Source: Treponema sp. (GTDB lineage Bacteria > Spirochaetota > Spirochaetia > Treponematales > Breznakiellaceae). Taken from it: 8,034 bases of DNA. Both the position numbers and the translations under genes were made by a program. This document shows positions 1 to 5,712 of this stretch, piece after piece. The stretch lies in NCBI GenBank assembly GCA_031257695.1, contig JAIROB010000128.1, forward strand, positions 1-8,034, in the 5' to 3' direction. The notes below the pieces were generated by a model. That model was not told the DNA's origin. It searched no databases and saw only the letters and a list, made by a program, of their open reading frames with translations. Each line of letters opens with the position of its first letter. Position 1 is the stretch's first letter.

Positions 1-481
1 AGGCCGCCACAAGCTCATCCCAGGTTATCCCCCGTTTGCCGGGGTCGTTCATGTCCGGGGATATGCTGGCGCTCCGGCTGGTGGGCCCTATGCTCCCCGC
101 CACAAACCGGGGCTTGTCCCCGGTGGAAAACCGGTCCGCCGCGCTTCGGGCCACCCGGGCCGCCGCGGCGCTGATCTCGTAGGCCATATCCGCCAGGCCG
201 TAATCCGCTAGGGACACCGCCGTGGACTTGAGGCTGCAGGTTTCAATAATATCCGCGCCGGCATCGAGGTAAGCCTCGTGTATGGAAGCGATAAGCTCCG
301 GCCTGGTCAGGCAGAGCAGATCGTTGCAGCCCCGGAGATCCAGGGGGTGATCCTTGAACCGCTCCCCCCGGAAATCCTCCTCTGCGGGCTTAAAGCCCTG
401 TATCATGGTCCCCATGGCCCCGTCAAGGATGAGGATCCGCCGGGAGGCGAGGTCCGTAAGCCGCTCTCGAATAGTAATCAT
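1..481 (-). CDS. metH: Methionine synthase MetH, cobalamin-dependent, N-terminal fragment (runs off the left edge)
   Basis: I translated the minus strand from the ATG at 481; 160 codons are in the window and the frame is open to the edge. The product is the start of the homocysteine-binding (S-methyltransferase) barrel of B12-dependent methionine synthase, which moves a methyl group from methyl-tetrahydrofolate via cobalamin to homocysteine in the cytoplasm. Visible family signatures are ILDGAMGTMIQ (residues 17-28), GCNDLLCLTRPELI (51-64), AYLDAGADIIET (70-81) and the closing block GSIGPTSRSASISPDMNDP, all in the order and spacing of MetH. The usual ETN(T/S)F segment reads ETCSL here (Cys82 in place of Asn). 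The full protein is normally about 1,100-1,250 residues, so roughly 13% is seen; a shorter split MetH carrying only the homocysteine and folate domains cannot be excluded. The ATG was chosen because family homology begins about 15 residues after it and no better start exists. No Shine-Dalgarno precedes it; a -10 box lies six bases upstream. Confidence 0.93.
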   Translation of the reverse strand, partial: MITIRERLTDLASRRILILDGAMGTMIQGFKPAEEDFRGERFKDHPLDLRGCNDLLCLTRPELIASIHEAYLDAGADIIETCSLKSTAVSLADYGLADMAYEISAAAARVARSAADRFSTGDKPRFVAGSIGPTSRSASISPDMNDPGKRGITWDELVAA

Positions 482-487
482 AGCGTA

Positions 488-496
488 ATTATAGCA
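488..496 (-). promoter_or_regulatory. Extended -10 promoter of metH, six bases from the ATG
   Basis: Read on the minus strand, positions 496 to 488 give TGCTATAAT, a perfect TATAAT with the TGn extension. The hexamer ends six bases before the metH ATG, so normal initiation would fall at or next to the A of the start codon. The -35 position at 17-base spacing (516-511, TGCCCG) is poor, as is common for extended -10 promoters. No purine-rich ribosome binding site fits between it and the ATG. A leaderless transcript is inferred. Confidence 0.6.
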
Positions 497-522
497 AAAA
501 ACGCCCCCGCCGGGCAGGGGGC
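496..522 (-). terminator. Intrinsic terminator-like hairpin facing metH
   Basis: On the minus strand GCCCCC (522-517) and GGGGGC (508-503) form a perfect 6-bp GC stem with an 8-base loop. A G and six T (501-496) follow directly, the layout of a rho-independent terminator. The T-run lies inside the spacer of the metH promoter, 14 bases before the ATG. It would stop transcripts entering from the ccdA-tlpA side, or act as an attenuator if a longer metH leader exists. The plus strand has no U-tract here. Confidence 0.6.
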
Positions 523-570
523 CGCGGCATGGAATTCAGGTTTTTTTTATGGTACAGTACCTGAGCTTAT

Positions 571-575
571 GGAGG
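571..575 (+). promoter_or_regulatory. Ribosome binding site deciding the start of the CcdA-TlpA gene
   Basis: GGAGG lies six bases before the ATG at 582. The in-frame ATG at 549 has only a T-run (541-548) in front of it and would place this GGAGG inside the coding region. The start at 582 is therefore preferred; it begins MLQQASVLLAFG, as expected for a CcdA-type first membrane helix. Confidence 0.8.
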
Positions 576-581
576 AAAATT

Positions 582-1811
582 ATGCTGCAACAGGCGTCCG
601 TCCTGCTGGCCTTTGGAGCGGGGCTGCTCTCCTTTGTTTCACCCTGCGTGCTGCCCCTGATCCCCTCCTACCTCGCCTTTCTGGGCGGCGTGGGATTGGA
701 CCGGGGCGACGGCTCTGTCCCCGGCGCGGCAAACAGGCCCCGTCTGGCGGCGGCGACGGCGAGCTTCATCCTGGGTTTTAGCGCGATCTTTATCGTTCTG
801 AGCCTCCTCTTTTCCGGGACCTTTTTCCTGCTGGGCGGGGCGGCCCGGTATATCAACCTTGCCGCGGGAATCATCGTCATCATCCTGGGGCTGAACGTGA
901 TCTTCGATTTCCTCAAGTTTCTGAACTATGAGAAACGGGCCAGGATCGCCGGGCGCTCCGGGGGGCTTCCCCAGGCTTTCCTCATGGGCCTTGCCTTCGG
1001 CGCTGGGTGGAGCCCCTGTGTGGGGCCCTTCCTGGGGAGCATACTCCTCATGGCCGGTCAGGCCGGAAACACAGGCCGGGCCGTGCTGTGCCTGTCGGCC
1101 TATTCCGCCGGGCTCGGGCTCCCCTTCCTTGCCGCGGGGGTCTTTTTTGACCGTTTCCTCAAGGGCGCCGCCAAACTCCGCCCCCGCCTTCCCCTGATAC
1201 GGCGGATCGGCGGGATTTTTCTTGCCGGCATAGGCATATTCACCATCCTGGGGAGGCCCGGCCTGACCGTCCCGGGCCGTGTTCCCGCGGCGGAGCGCGA
1301 TGAACTGAGCGCCCCGCTGAAAACAGACCCGGAGGTGAAGCGGATCCTCGAAGATCTGGGCATACCCGCGGCGGACCCGCCCATCCCCATGTTTGACTTT
1401 TCCGCGGAGGCGCCCGACGGGACCGTGATCAGGCTGTCGGATCTCAAGGGCAAGGCGTTGTTTCTCAACTTTTGGGCCACCTGGTGCGGCCCCTGCAGAA
1501 TGGAGATGCCCTCCATGGAGGCCCTGTACCGGCGCTTTAAGGATCGGGGGCTTGAGATTCTCGCGGTCAACGTCCGGGAAAACCGCAGGGACGTGGCCGC
1601 CTTTATGGAGGAGATGAGCCTCAGTTTTCCCGCGGCGCTGGACCTCCGGGGCGACATTGCCTCTGACTATGGGATTGAAGCCTTCCCCACCACCTACCTC
1701 ATAGACCGGAACGGGGGGATCGTCGCCCGGCTGGTGGGGGCGATACACTGGGATGTTCCCGAACTGGAGGGGCTTTTCGAGGCGTTGACAAAGGCTCCGG
1801 CGGGGCGCTAA
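582..1811 (+). CDS. CcdA-like transmembrane thiol-redox protein fused to a TlpA/ResA-type thioredoxin domain
   Basis: The 409-residue product has two parts. Residues 5-230 form about six hydrophobic helices of the CcdA/DsbD-beta family, with one conserved cysteine in the first (SFVSPCVLPL, Cys22) and one in the fourth (GWSPCVGPF, Cys146). In the family this pair passes electrons from cytoplasmic thioredoxin across the inner membrane. After a linker, residues 270-405 form a TlpA/AhpC-like thioredoxin fold with FWATWCGPC (Cys302, Cys305) and the cis-proline loop FPTTYLI, placed on the outer face of the membrane. The fusion puts transporter and acceptor in one chain, like DsbD without its N-terminal alpha domain. 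Likely roles are reducing periplasmic disulfides, helping cytochrome maturation or repairing oxidised envelope proteins; the substrate cannot be read from sequence. It is divergent from metH, and the EFR1 gene follows after 128 bases. No frameshift or missing key residue is seen. Confidence 0.92.
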   Translation: MLQQASVLLAFGAGLLSFVSPCVLPLIPSYLAFLGGVGLDRGDGSVPGAANRPRLAAATASFILGFSAIFIVLSLLFSGTFFLLGGAARYINLAAGIIVIILGLNVIFDFLKFLNYEKRARIAGRSGGLPQAFLMGLAFGAGWSPCVGPFLGSILLMAGQAGNTGRAVLCLSAYSAGLGLPFLAAGVFFDRFLKGAAKLRPRLPLIRRIGGIFLAGIGIFTILGRPGLTVPGRVPAAERDELSAPLKTDPEVKRILEDLGIPAADPPIPMFDFSAEAPDGTVIRLSDLKGKALFLNFWATWCGPCRMEMPSMEALYRRFKDRGLEILAVNVRENRRDVAAFMEEMSLSFPAALDLRGDIASDYGIEAFPTTYLIDRNGGIVARLVGAIHWDVPELEGLFEALTKAPAGR

Positions 1812-1897
1812 CAAAATTCCCGAATAATGATACTGTTACAACGCGGGTCCAAGCCCGCTGTCGGCGTTACTGCAGCCGATGGAGAAACCTAAGCTTG
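1812..1897 (+). other. Gap with two adjacent short hairpins before the EFR1 gene
   Basis: Downstream of the CcdA-TlpA stop there is a 5-bp stem GCGGG/CCCGC (1843-1847 with 1854-1858, 6-base loop). It is followed two bases later by a 5-bp stem TCGGC/GCCGA (1861-1865 with 1875-1879, 9-base loop). An alternative outer pairing AACGC (1840-1844) with GCGTT (1864-1868) would compete with both. No U-tract follows, so this is not a convincing terminator. It could be a small structured leader of the EFR1 gene; I could not match it to a known riboswitch. Confidence 0.35.
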
Positions 1898-1930
1898 TTT
1901 TCCCGGAAACTGAAGTCTTGGGAAAGCCTC
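1898..1930 (+). repeat. Degenerate copy of the palindrome found at 2786-2818
   Basis: The core AAACTGAAGT (1907-1916) is flanked by TTTCCC (1899-1904) and GGGAAA (1920-1925) and ends in GCCTC (1926-1930). The palindrome at 2786-2818 has the same core AAACTGAAGT, the same TGAA loop and the same GCCTC at its right end. The pairing here is imperfect. It sits directly before the ribosome binding site of the EFR1 gene (GGAG at 1932-1935). Confidence 0.5.
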
Positions 1931-1939
1931 TGGAGAACT

Positions 1940-2704
1940 ATGATTTTTTATTTTACGGCCACAGGCAATTCGCTCTATGCGGCGGAAAAAATAGCGGAAG
2001 CCACGGGCGACAGCCTCGTATCCATAGGCGGGGCTTTAAGGGATGAGTTATATGACTACGACATCGGGGACGGCGAGTATTTAGGTTTTGTCGTTCCGAC
2101 CTTTGCCGGAACCCTGCCCGGCGCCGTGGGCCTATTCCTCGAAAGGCTTGCGCTGAGGGGCTACGGAAACCACTTTGTCTACGGGGTTTTTACCTGCGGA
2201 GAAAGCGACGGGTTTGAATCCGCGGCGCTGTGTGCCATGCTGAAAGCAAAGGGCGTTTCGTTCGCCGGTTCTTTCGAGCTTGTTATGCCGGATAACTTCA
2301 TCGTGTGGTCGGAGGTTCCGCCTCAGGAAAAGCTCAACGCCATATTGGAAAACGCGGACAGACGGCTTGACGGGATTATCGCTTCAATAAAGGCAAAGAA
2401 GCCGGGCAAGATAGACACCGGGGTTCCGAGGGATCTCTTTATGAGGCTTGCGGAATTCAGCACATCGAAACATACAAGCATACTCCATTCCGACGACAAA
2501 TGTACCGGCTGCGGATTATGCGAAGAGATCTGTCCCATGCGATGCATTAAAAAAGACGGCGAAGGCCGCCCCCTCTGGGAGGGGCTTTGCGCCATGTGCT
2601 TTGCCTGTCTTCACCGGTGTCCGGTAAGCGCCATCCAGCACGGCAAGGACACCCAGGGCAAAGGGCGGTATGTAAATCCGAAAGTCGCCTTTAAGAACAA
2701 GTGA
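1940..2704 (+). CDS. EFR1-type protein: flavodoxin domain plus 2x[4Fe-4S] ferredoxin domain
   Basis: The 254-residue product begins MIFYFTATGNS. TATGNS (residues 6-11) is the FMN phosphate-binding loop of flavodoxins, and the following region (to about 175) fits a flavodoxin fold, with GFVVPTFAGTLP resembling a second flavin-contact strand. The C-terminal part carries two classical [4Fe-4S] motifs: Cys188, Cys191, Cys194, Cys198-Pro and Cys217, Cys220, Cys223, Cys227-Pro. This is the architecture of the EFR1 family, predicted soluble electron-transfer proteins of anaerobes; the partner is unknown. The ATG at 1940 is chosen because the beta-strand before the P-loop starts there and GGAG lies at 1932-1935. 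An in-frame TTG at 1895 would add 15 residues encoded by a palindromic repeat and is unlikely. The stop codon overlaps a strong hairpin. The gene is convergent with the ankyrin gene. Confidence is high for the family and low for the physiological role. Confidence 0.9.
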   Translation: MIFYFTATGNSLYAAEKIAEATGDSLVSIGGALRDELYDYDIGDGEYLGFVVPTFAGTLPGAVGLFLERLALRGYGNHFVYGVFTCGESDGFESAALCAMLKAKGVSFAGSFELVMPDNFIVWSEVPPQEKLNAILENADRRLDGIIASIKAKKPGKIDTGVPRDLFMRLAEFSTSKHTSILHSDDKCTGCGLCEEICPMRCIKKDGEGRPLWEGLCAMCFACLHRCPVSAIQHGKDTQGKGRYVNPKVAFKNK

Positions 2705-2738
2705 GCCTGTGGAAAACCCTATGGTTTTCCACAGGCTC
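2703..2738 (+). terminator. Perfect 16-bp hairpin overlapping the EFR1 stop codon
   Basis: Positions 2703-2718 are fully complementary to 2723-2738 (16 bp, loop CTAT). The stem starts on the last two bases of the TGA stop. It is strong enough to end or protect the EFR1 mRNA, but only two T follow it, so classical intrinsic termination is uncertain. The stem is symmetric and could also serve the opposing ankyrin transcript. Confidence 0.6.
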
Positions 2739-2740
2739 TT

Positions 2741-2770
2741 GGAAAAAGCGGTCTAAAGCCCGCTTTTTCC
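2741..2770. repeat. Perfect 11-bp hairpin, second of three
   Basis: GGAAAAAGCGG (2741-2751) pairs perfectly with CCGCTTTTTCC (2760-2770) around an 8-base loop. It begins two bases after the previous hairpin. The A5/T5 blocks lie inside the stem, so each strand carries a short U-run within the 3' arm. Bidirectional termination is possible but not shown. Confidence 0.55.
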
Positions 2771-2785
2771 CGCACATCTAAGGTT

Positions 2786-2818
2786 GCTGTTCCAAAACTG
2801 AAGTTTTGGAACAGCCTC
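2786..2818. repeat. Perfect 13-bp palindrome with TGAA loop, third of three
   Basis: GCTGTTCCAAAAC (2786-2798) pairs perfectly with GTTTTGGAACAGC (2803-2815), loop TGAA. CTC follows, so the right end reads AGCCTC, as in the degenerate copy at 1898-1930. It ends 11 bases from the stop codon of the ankyrin gene and may mark the 3' end of that minus-strand transcript. No U-tract follows on either strand. Confidence 0.6.
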
Positions 2819-2828
2819 AAGTAGCAAT

Positions 2829-4649
2829 TTAGCTGTTCAGCAGGGCCGCTATGTCGGAACGGCGCCACTTGAGGGCCACGTCGCCGGGGCTTTCGGCGGA
2901 GATGTTCCGGGTGGTTTTGCTGGCTCCCAGGTCTATGAGCAGGGCGACGAGGTCGGGGCTTCCCATCTGGGCGGCGTAGTGGAGAATGGTGTTGCCCGTG
3001 GGGTCCTGGGACGCGATGGCCCTGCCGCTGAAAACGGCGTTGACGGCTTCCCGCCCCTTGGCAAGGGCGATTTCAGCGGGGCTTTTCCCGTCCCCGGCCA
3101 CGATAAAGACATCCGCGCCCCCCTCCGCCAGCAGTTTGGCGTGGTCCCACTTGTCCCGCTCCAGCGCCAGATGCAGGGGGGTCTTCCCGTCGAGATCCAC
3201 CGGGGAGATCCGGGCGCCCGTATTAATGATGATCCTGAGGGTCTCCGCCTCCGCGTTGGACAGGATGGCGATGTGCAGGGGCGAGCGGCCGTCGTCGTCG
3301 GGCACGTTGATCCACGCCGGGGTAAGGAGAGCGGAAACCATGCGCGGCGAAGTTGCCAGGGCGGTCTGAAAGGGGGTCTTTTCCAAAATATTTCTGGCGT
3401 GGATCTTCGCCCCCCAGCCGAGGAGGAGGGCAACCATGTCGAGCCGGTCCTGGGCCACGGCGATGTGCAGGGGGGTGTCGCCCCGGTTGTTCCGGGTGGT
3501 GACATCCGCGCCTATATCGTTGAGCCGTTCCGCCGAGGCGATATAGCCGGCGATGATCGCTTCCATAAAGGGGGTGTTCCCCTCGTTATCCCGGACTTCC
3601 AGGCCCGCGCCGTTGCCGATGAGCAAGGTTTCCATGCGGATGATGCCCCAGCGTATGGAATCGTGGAGCGGGGTCTTGCCGTTCAGCGCGTGGGCGTTGA
3701 CATTGGCCGCCCTGCTGATGAGGGTCTGGCCGGCGTTCACCGAGTTCCAGCGCACCGCCGCGTGGAGGCTGTTGTTCCCCTGGGAATCCCGGGCGTCGAT
3801 GTGGGCGCCCGCGGCAAGGAGCGCCAGAACGGTGTTGCGGGAATCCGCCTTAACCGCCATAAACAGGGGCGGCTCCCCCATGGCGTTGGGCACATTGGGG
3901 TTGATGCCCCTGGACACAATCATGGGGATATGGGCGTCCAGCTTCCACTGGGCGGCATAGTGGAGGATAGAATTCCCCGCTCCGTCCCGGGCCAGGATGG
4001 TGGCCGGGTTGACTATCCACTGCCGCACCTTTCCCGGAGGTATTTTTTCGGGGAAGCCTAGGTAGAGGGGGCTTTCCCCGTTGGCGTTATTGGCAAAGAT
4101 ATCGGCGCCCCGGTCTATGAGCAGTTCCCCCACGCCCTGGAGGTCGTCCCGCACCGCAAAATGCAGGGCGGTGTCCCCGGCTTTGTTCCGGGCATTGACC
4201 AGGGCCTTCCTGTCCAGTATATGAGCAAGTATCGCCGTGTCCGCATGGGCCGCAACGGCAATGTGCAGGGCGGTGTTTCCCTGGCTGTCGTTCTGGAGCG
4301 CGGTTTCTTCGGTGATCAGAGCAGGCAGCACGGGGCTGTTTTCCCGCAGGGCAAGCTCAAAGGGGGTCACTCCGTTGTTGTCCGCGGCAAACAGATCCGC
4401 CTTGTGCCGCAGGAGAACGCCGATGCTGTCGGTCCGGTTTTGCTGAACCGCCAGGTAGAGCGCCGTCTTTCCTTCGATGTTTCGGATGGACACGTCCGCG
4501 CCGCCCTCCAAAAGGGCGCTTACCGTTTCCGGGGGGCGGTTCAGGGATATGAGGATATGCAGGGGAGATTCGCCGTGCTCGTCCCTGATATTCGGATCCG
4601 CGCCGCGGGCGAGGAGCAGGGCCAGGGCTTCCCGGTGCTGGCCGCGGGG
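2829..4649 (-). CDS. Ankyrin-repeat protein, C-terminal part downstream of a frameshift
   Basis: This frame carries about 18 further ankyrin repeats of 31-34 residues and ends in LLNS-stop at 2829. Good examples are GDTPLHIAVAQDRLDMVALL, GKTPLHLALERDKWDHAKLL and GNTILHYAAQMGSPDLVALL; several others are weaker (NILEKTPFQTAL, NISAESPGDVAL). The last repeat looks like a C-terminal cap. The first in-frame ATG is at 4511, in the middle of a repeat, and has no ribosome binding site or signal peptide. Upstream of that ATG the frame continues with clean ankyrin sequence (EALALLLARGADPN, then DEHGESPLHILI) back to the CCCC run at 4649-4646, where the N-terminal frame stops making sense. It is therefore the continuation of the lipoprotein gene that starts at 5677, not a separate gene. 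Ankyrin repeats mediate protein-protein contact; no enzymatic domain is present. Unless the shift is bypassed, this half is probably not translated. Confidence 0.85.
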   Translation of the reverse strand, partial: PRGQHREALALLLARGADPNIRDEHGESPLHILISLNRPPETVSALLEGGADVSIRNIEGKTALYLAVQQNRTDSIGVLLRHKADLFAADNNGVTPFELALRENSPVLPALITEETALQNDSQGNTALHIAVAAHADTAILAHILDRKALVNARNKAGDTALHFAVRDDLQGVGELLIDRGADIFANNANGESPLYLGFPEKIPPGKVRQWIVNPATILARDGAGNSILHYAAQWKLDAHIPMIVSRGINPNVPNAMGEPPLFMAVKADSRNTVLALLAAGAHIDARDSQGNNSLHAAVRWNSVNAGQTLISRAANVNAHALNGKTPLHDSIRWGIIRMETLLIGNGAGLEVRDNEGNTPFMEAIIAGYIASAERLNDIGADVTTRNNRGDTPLHIAVAQDRLDMVALLLGWGAKIHARNILEKTPFQTALATSPRMVSALLTPAWINVPDDDGRSPLHIAILSNAEAETLRIIINTGARISPVDLDGKTPLHLALERDKWDHAKLLAEGGADVFIVAGDGKSPAEIALAKGREAVNAVFSGRAIASQDPTGNTILHYAAQMGSPDLVALLIDLGASKTTRNISAESPGDVALKWRRSDIAALLNS

Positions 4650-5677
4650 ATGCCTATGTGCATGGGGGTGTTCCCCTTGGCGTCCTGGGCGCGGACATCC
4701 GCCCCGCGCTGCAGCAGCAGATCCATGATAAGGAGATTCCCCGATCGGGCCGCCTCGTGGAGGGGGGTGGTCCCCGAAGCGTTCTTAACATTGATGTCCA
4801 CATTTTTTTCCAGAAGGTACTGCGCCATTCCGGCATAGCCTTCACCGGCGGCAAAATGCAGGGGGGCAATGCCGTCGCCTATGCGGGTATTGTAGTTGGA
4901 GGACCGCACAGCGGGAGCCAGATGATTGTAGACGGGATTGGCGGATACAGCGCCGGCCAGAATTAGTTTTTCCGCGACCTCAAAATGATCCCGGGAATTG
5001 ACTTCCTCCAGGGCAAGGTCCAGTGCTGTTTTTCCGTTTTTGTCCGGGGTTTTCAGGTTGTTGCCCCGCAGTTTTGCTTCTTCATCGAGGATGATCTTCA
5101 CCGCCTCTGCATTTCCCGCTATGGCCGCCAGGTGCAGCATGGTTCTGCCCTCCCCGTCCAGGGACTGCAGGGCTGTGGGGGTCAGGAGGGTCCGCAGGAA
5201 CTCTCCCCCTAGGGCGATGGACGCCACCGCCGGGGTCTGCCTTCCGCCCTGCCGGTGATGTATGTCCGCGCCCGCCTCAATCAGCGCCCTGGCGCTCCGG
5301 GCATCCCGCCGCTCCACCGCCACCGAAAGGGGGGTGTGATCCTCCCGGTCCAGAAGATCCATGGTAGCGCCCAGGGATATAAAGAAGGCCGTCATTTCAT
5401 GGTCCCTGGCATCCGCGGAAATATGAAGCGGGGTCCGGCCCCGCAGGTCGGTCGAATCGATCCGGGTCTGCCCTACGAAAAATTTTCTGGCGGCGCCGAA
5501 ATCGCCCTTTTCCAGCAGGGTCCAGACATCGTCCTCCACGACTTCCTCCGGCGGAGGCGGCGGGGGCGGGCTGGCGCAGGACGCAATCAGGGAAAAACCA
5601 AGCCACATTCCGAACAGAGAGGCATAAAAATTCCGGTGAGCGCTATTCGTATGCTTCATAGTTACAGGTATCGACAT
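4541..5677 (-). CDS. Ankyrin-repeat lipoprotein, N-terminal part, ending in a frameshift
   Basis: The product starts with a lipoprotein signal: basic/polar start, hydrophobic stretch FGMWLGFSLIASC and a lipobox ending in Cys34 (Cys28 if the ATG at 5659 is used). A spacer of seven prolines and acidic residues follows. The mature protein would be lipid-anchored in the envelope. About seven to eight ankyrin repeats follow from residue 75 on, for example GRTPLHISADARDHEMTAFF and GTTPLHEAARSGNLLIMDLL. After KGNTPMHIGIP (Pro344, codon 4648-4646) the frame loses ankyrin character and stops at 4541; the repeat continues in the -1 frame. With one extra base the whole gene would encode 949 residues and about 26 repeats. 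Neither start has a good Shine-Dalgarno. The gene begins 35 bases after the TPR gene stop, so co-transcription and perhaps translational coupling are likely. Sequencing error, a true inactivating deletion or programmed slippage all remain possible. Confidence 0.87.
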   Translation of the reverse strand: MSIPVTMKHTNSAHRNFYASLFGMWLGFSLIASCASPPPPPPPEEVVEDDVWTLLEKGDFGAARKFFVGQTRIDSTDLRGRTPLHISADARDHEMTAFFISLGATMDLLDREDHTPLSVAVERRDARSARALIEAGADIHHRQGGRQTPAVASIALGGEFLRTLLTPTALQSLDGEGRTMLHLAAIAGNAEAVKIILDEEAKLRGNNLKTPDKNGKTALDLALEEVNSRDHFEVAEKLILAGAVSANPVYNHLAPAVRSSNYNTRIGDGIAPLHFAAGEGYAGMAQYLLEKNVDINVKNASGTTPLHEAARSGNLLIMDLLLQRGADVRAQDAKGNTPMHIGIPAASTGKPWPCSSPAARIRISGTSTANLPCISSYP

Positions 5678-5712
5678 AATAATAGGAAATATTAGGAATT
5701 ACAGGGGCGGGT

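Noticed and set aside
500..700. Possible cobalamin or SAM riboswitch leader for metH on the minus strand
   Set aside because: The space upstream of metH is only about 100 bases before the divergent coding region, no B12-box or SAM-box sequence was found, and a promoter lies directly at the ATG.
639..1814. 391-codon open frame on the minus strand opposite the CcdA-TlpA gene
   Set aside because: Its translation is low-complexity, proline/glycine-rich and without family resemblance, while the plus strand encodes clear CcdA and thioredoxin motifs. It is a shadow caused by GC-rich codon use.
1840..1890. Resemblance of the end GTTACTGCAGCCGATGG to the 3' part of a c-di-GMP (GEMM) riboswitch
   Set aside because: The conserved core of the aptamer and the tetraloop-receptor arm are absent, and the region is too short. 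The likeness is limited to a few bases.
2979..4061. 360-codon plus-strand open frame opposite the ankyrin gene
   Set aside because: It is antisense to about 11 well-formed ankyrin repeats, and its own periodicity simply mirrors the 99-base ankyrin period.
4237..4446. Plus-strand small open frame between ankyrin repeats
   Set aside because: It is antisense to ankyrin coding sequence with no supporting signals.
2900..5450. Recurrent short DNA words about 100 bases apart, at first suggestive of a tandem or CRISPR-like array
   Set aside because: They encode the G-x-TPLHxA core of ankyrin repeats on the minus strand; they are divergent at the DNA level and fully coding, with no spacer/repeat structure.
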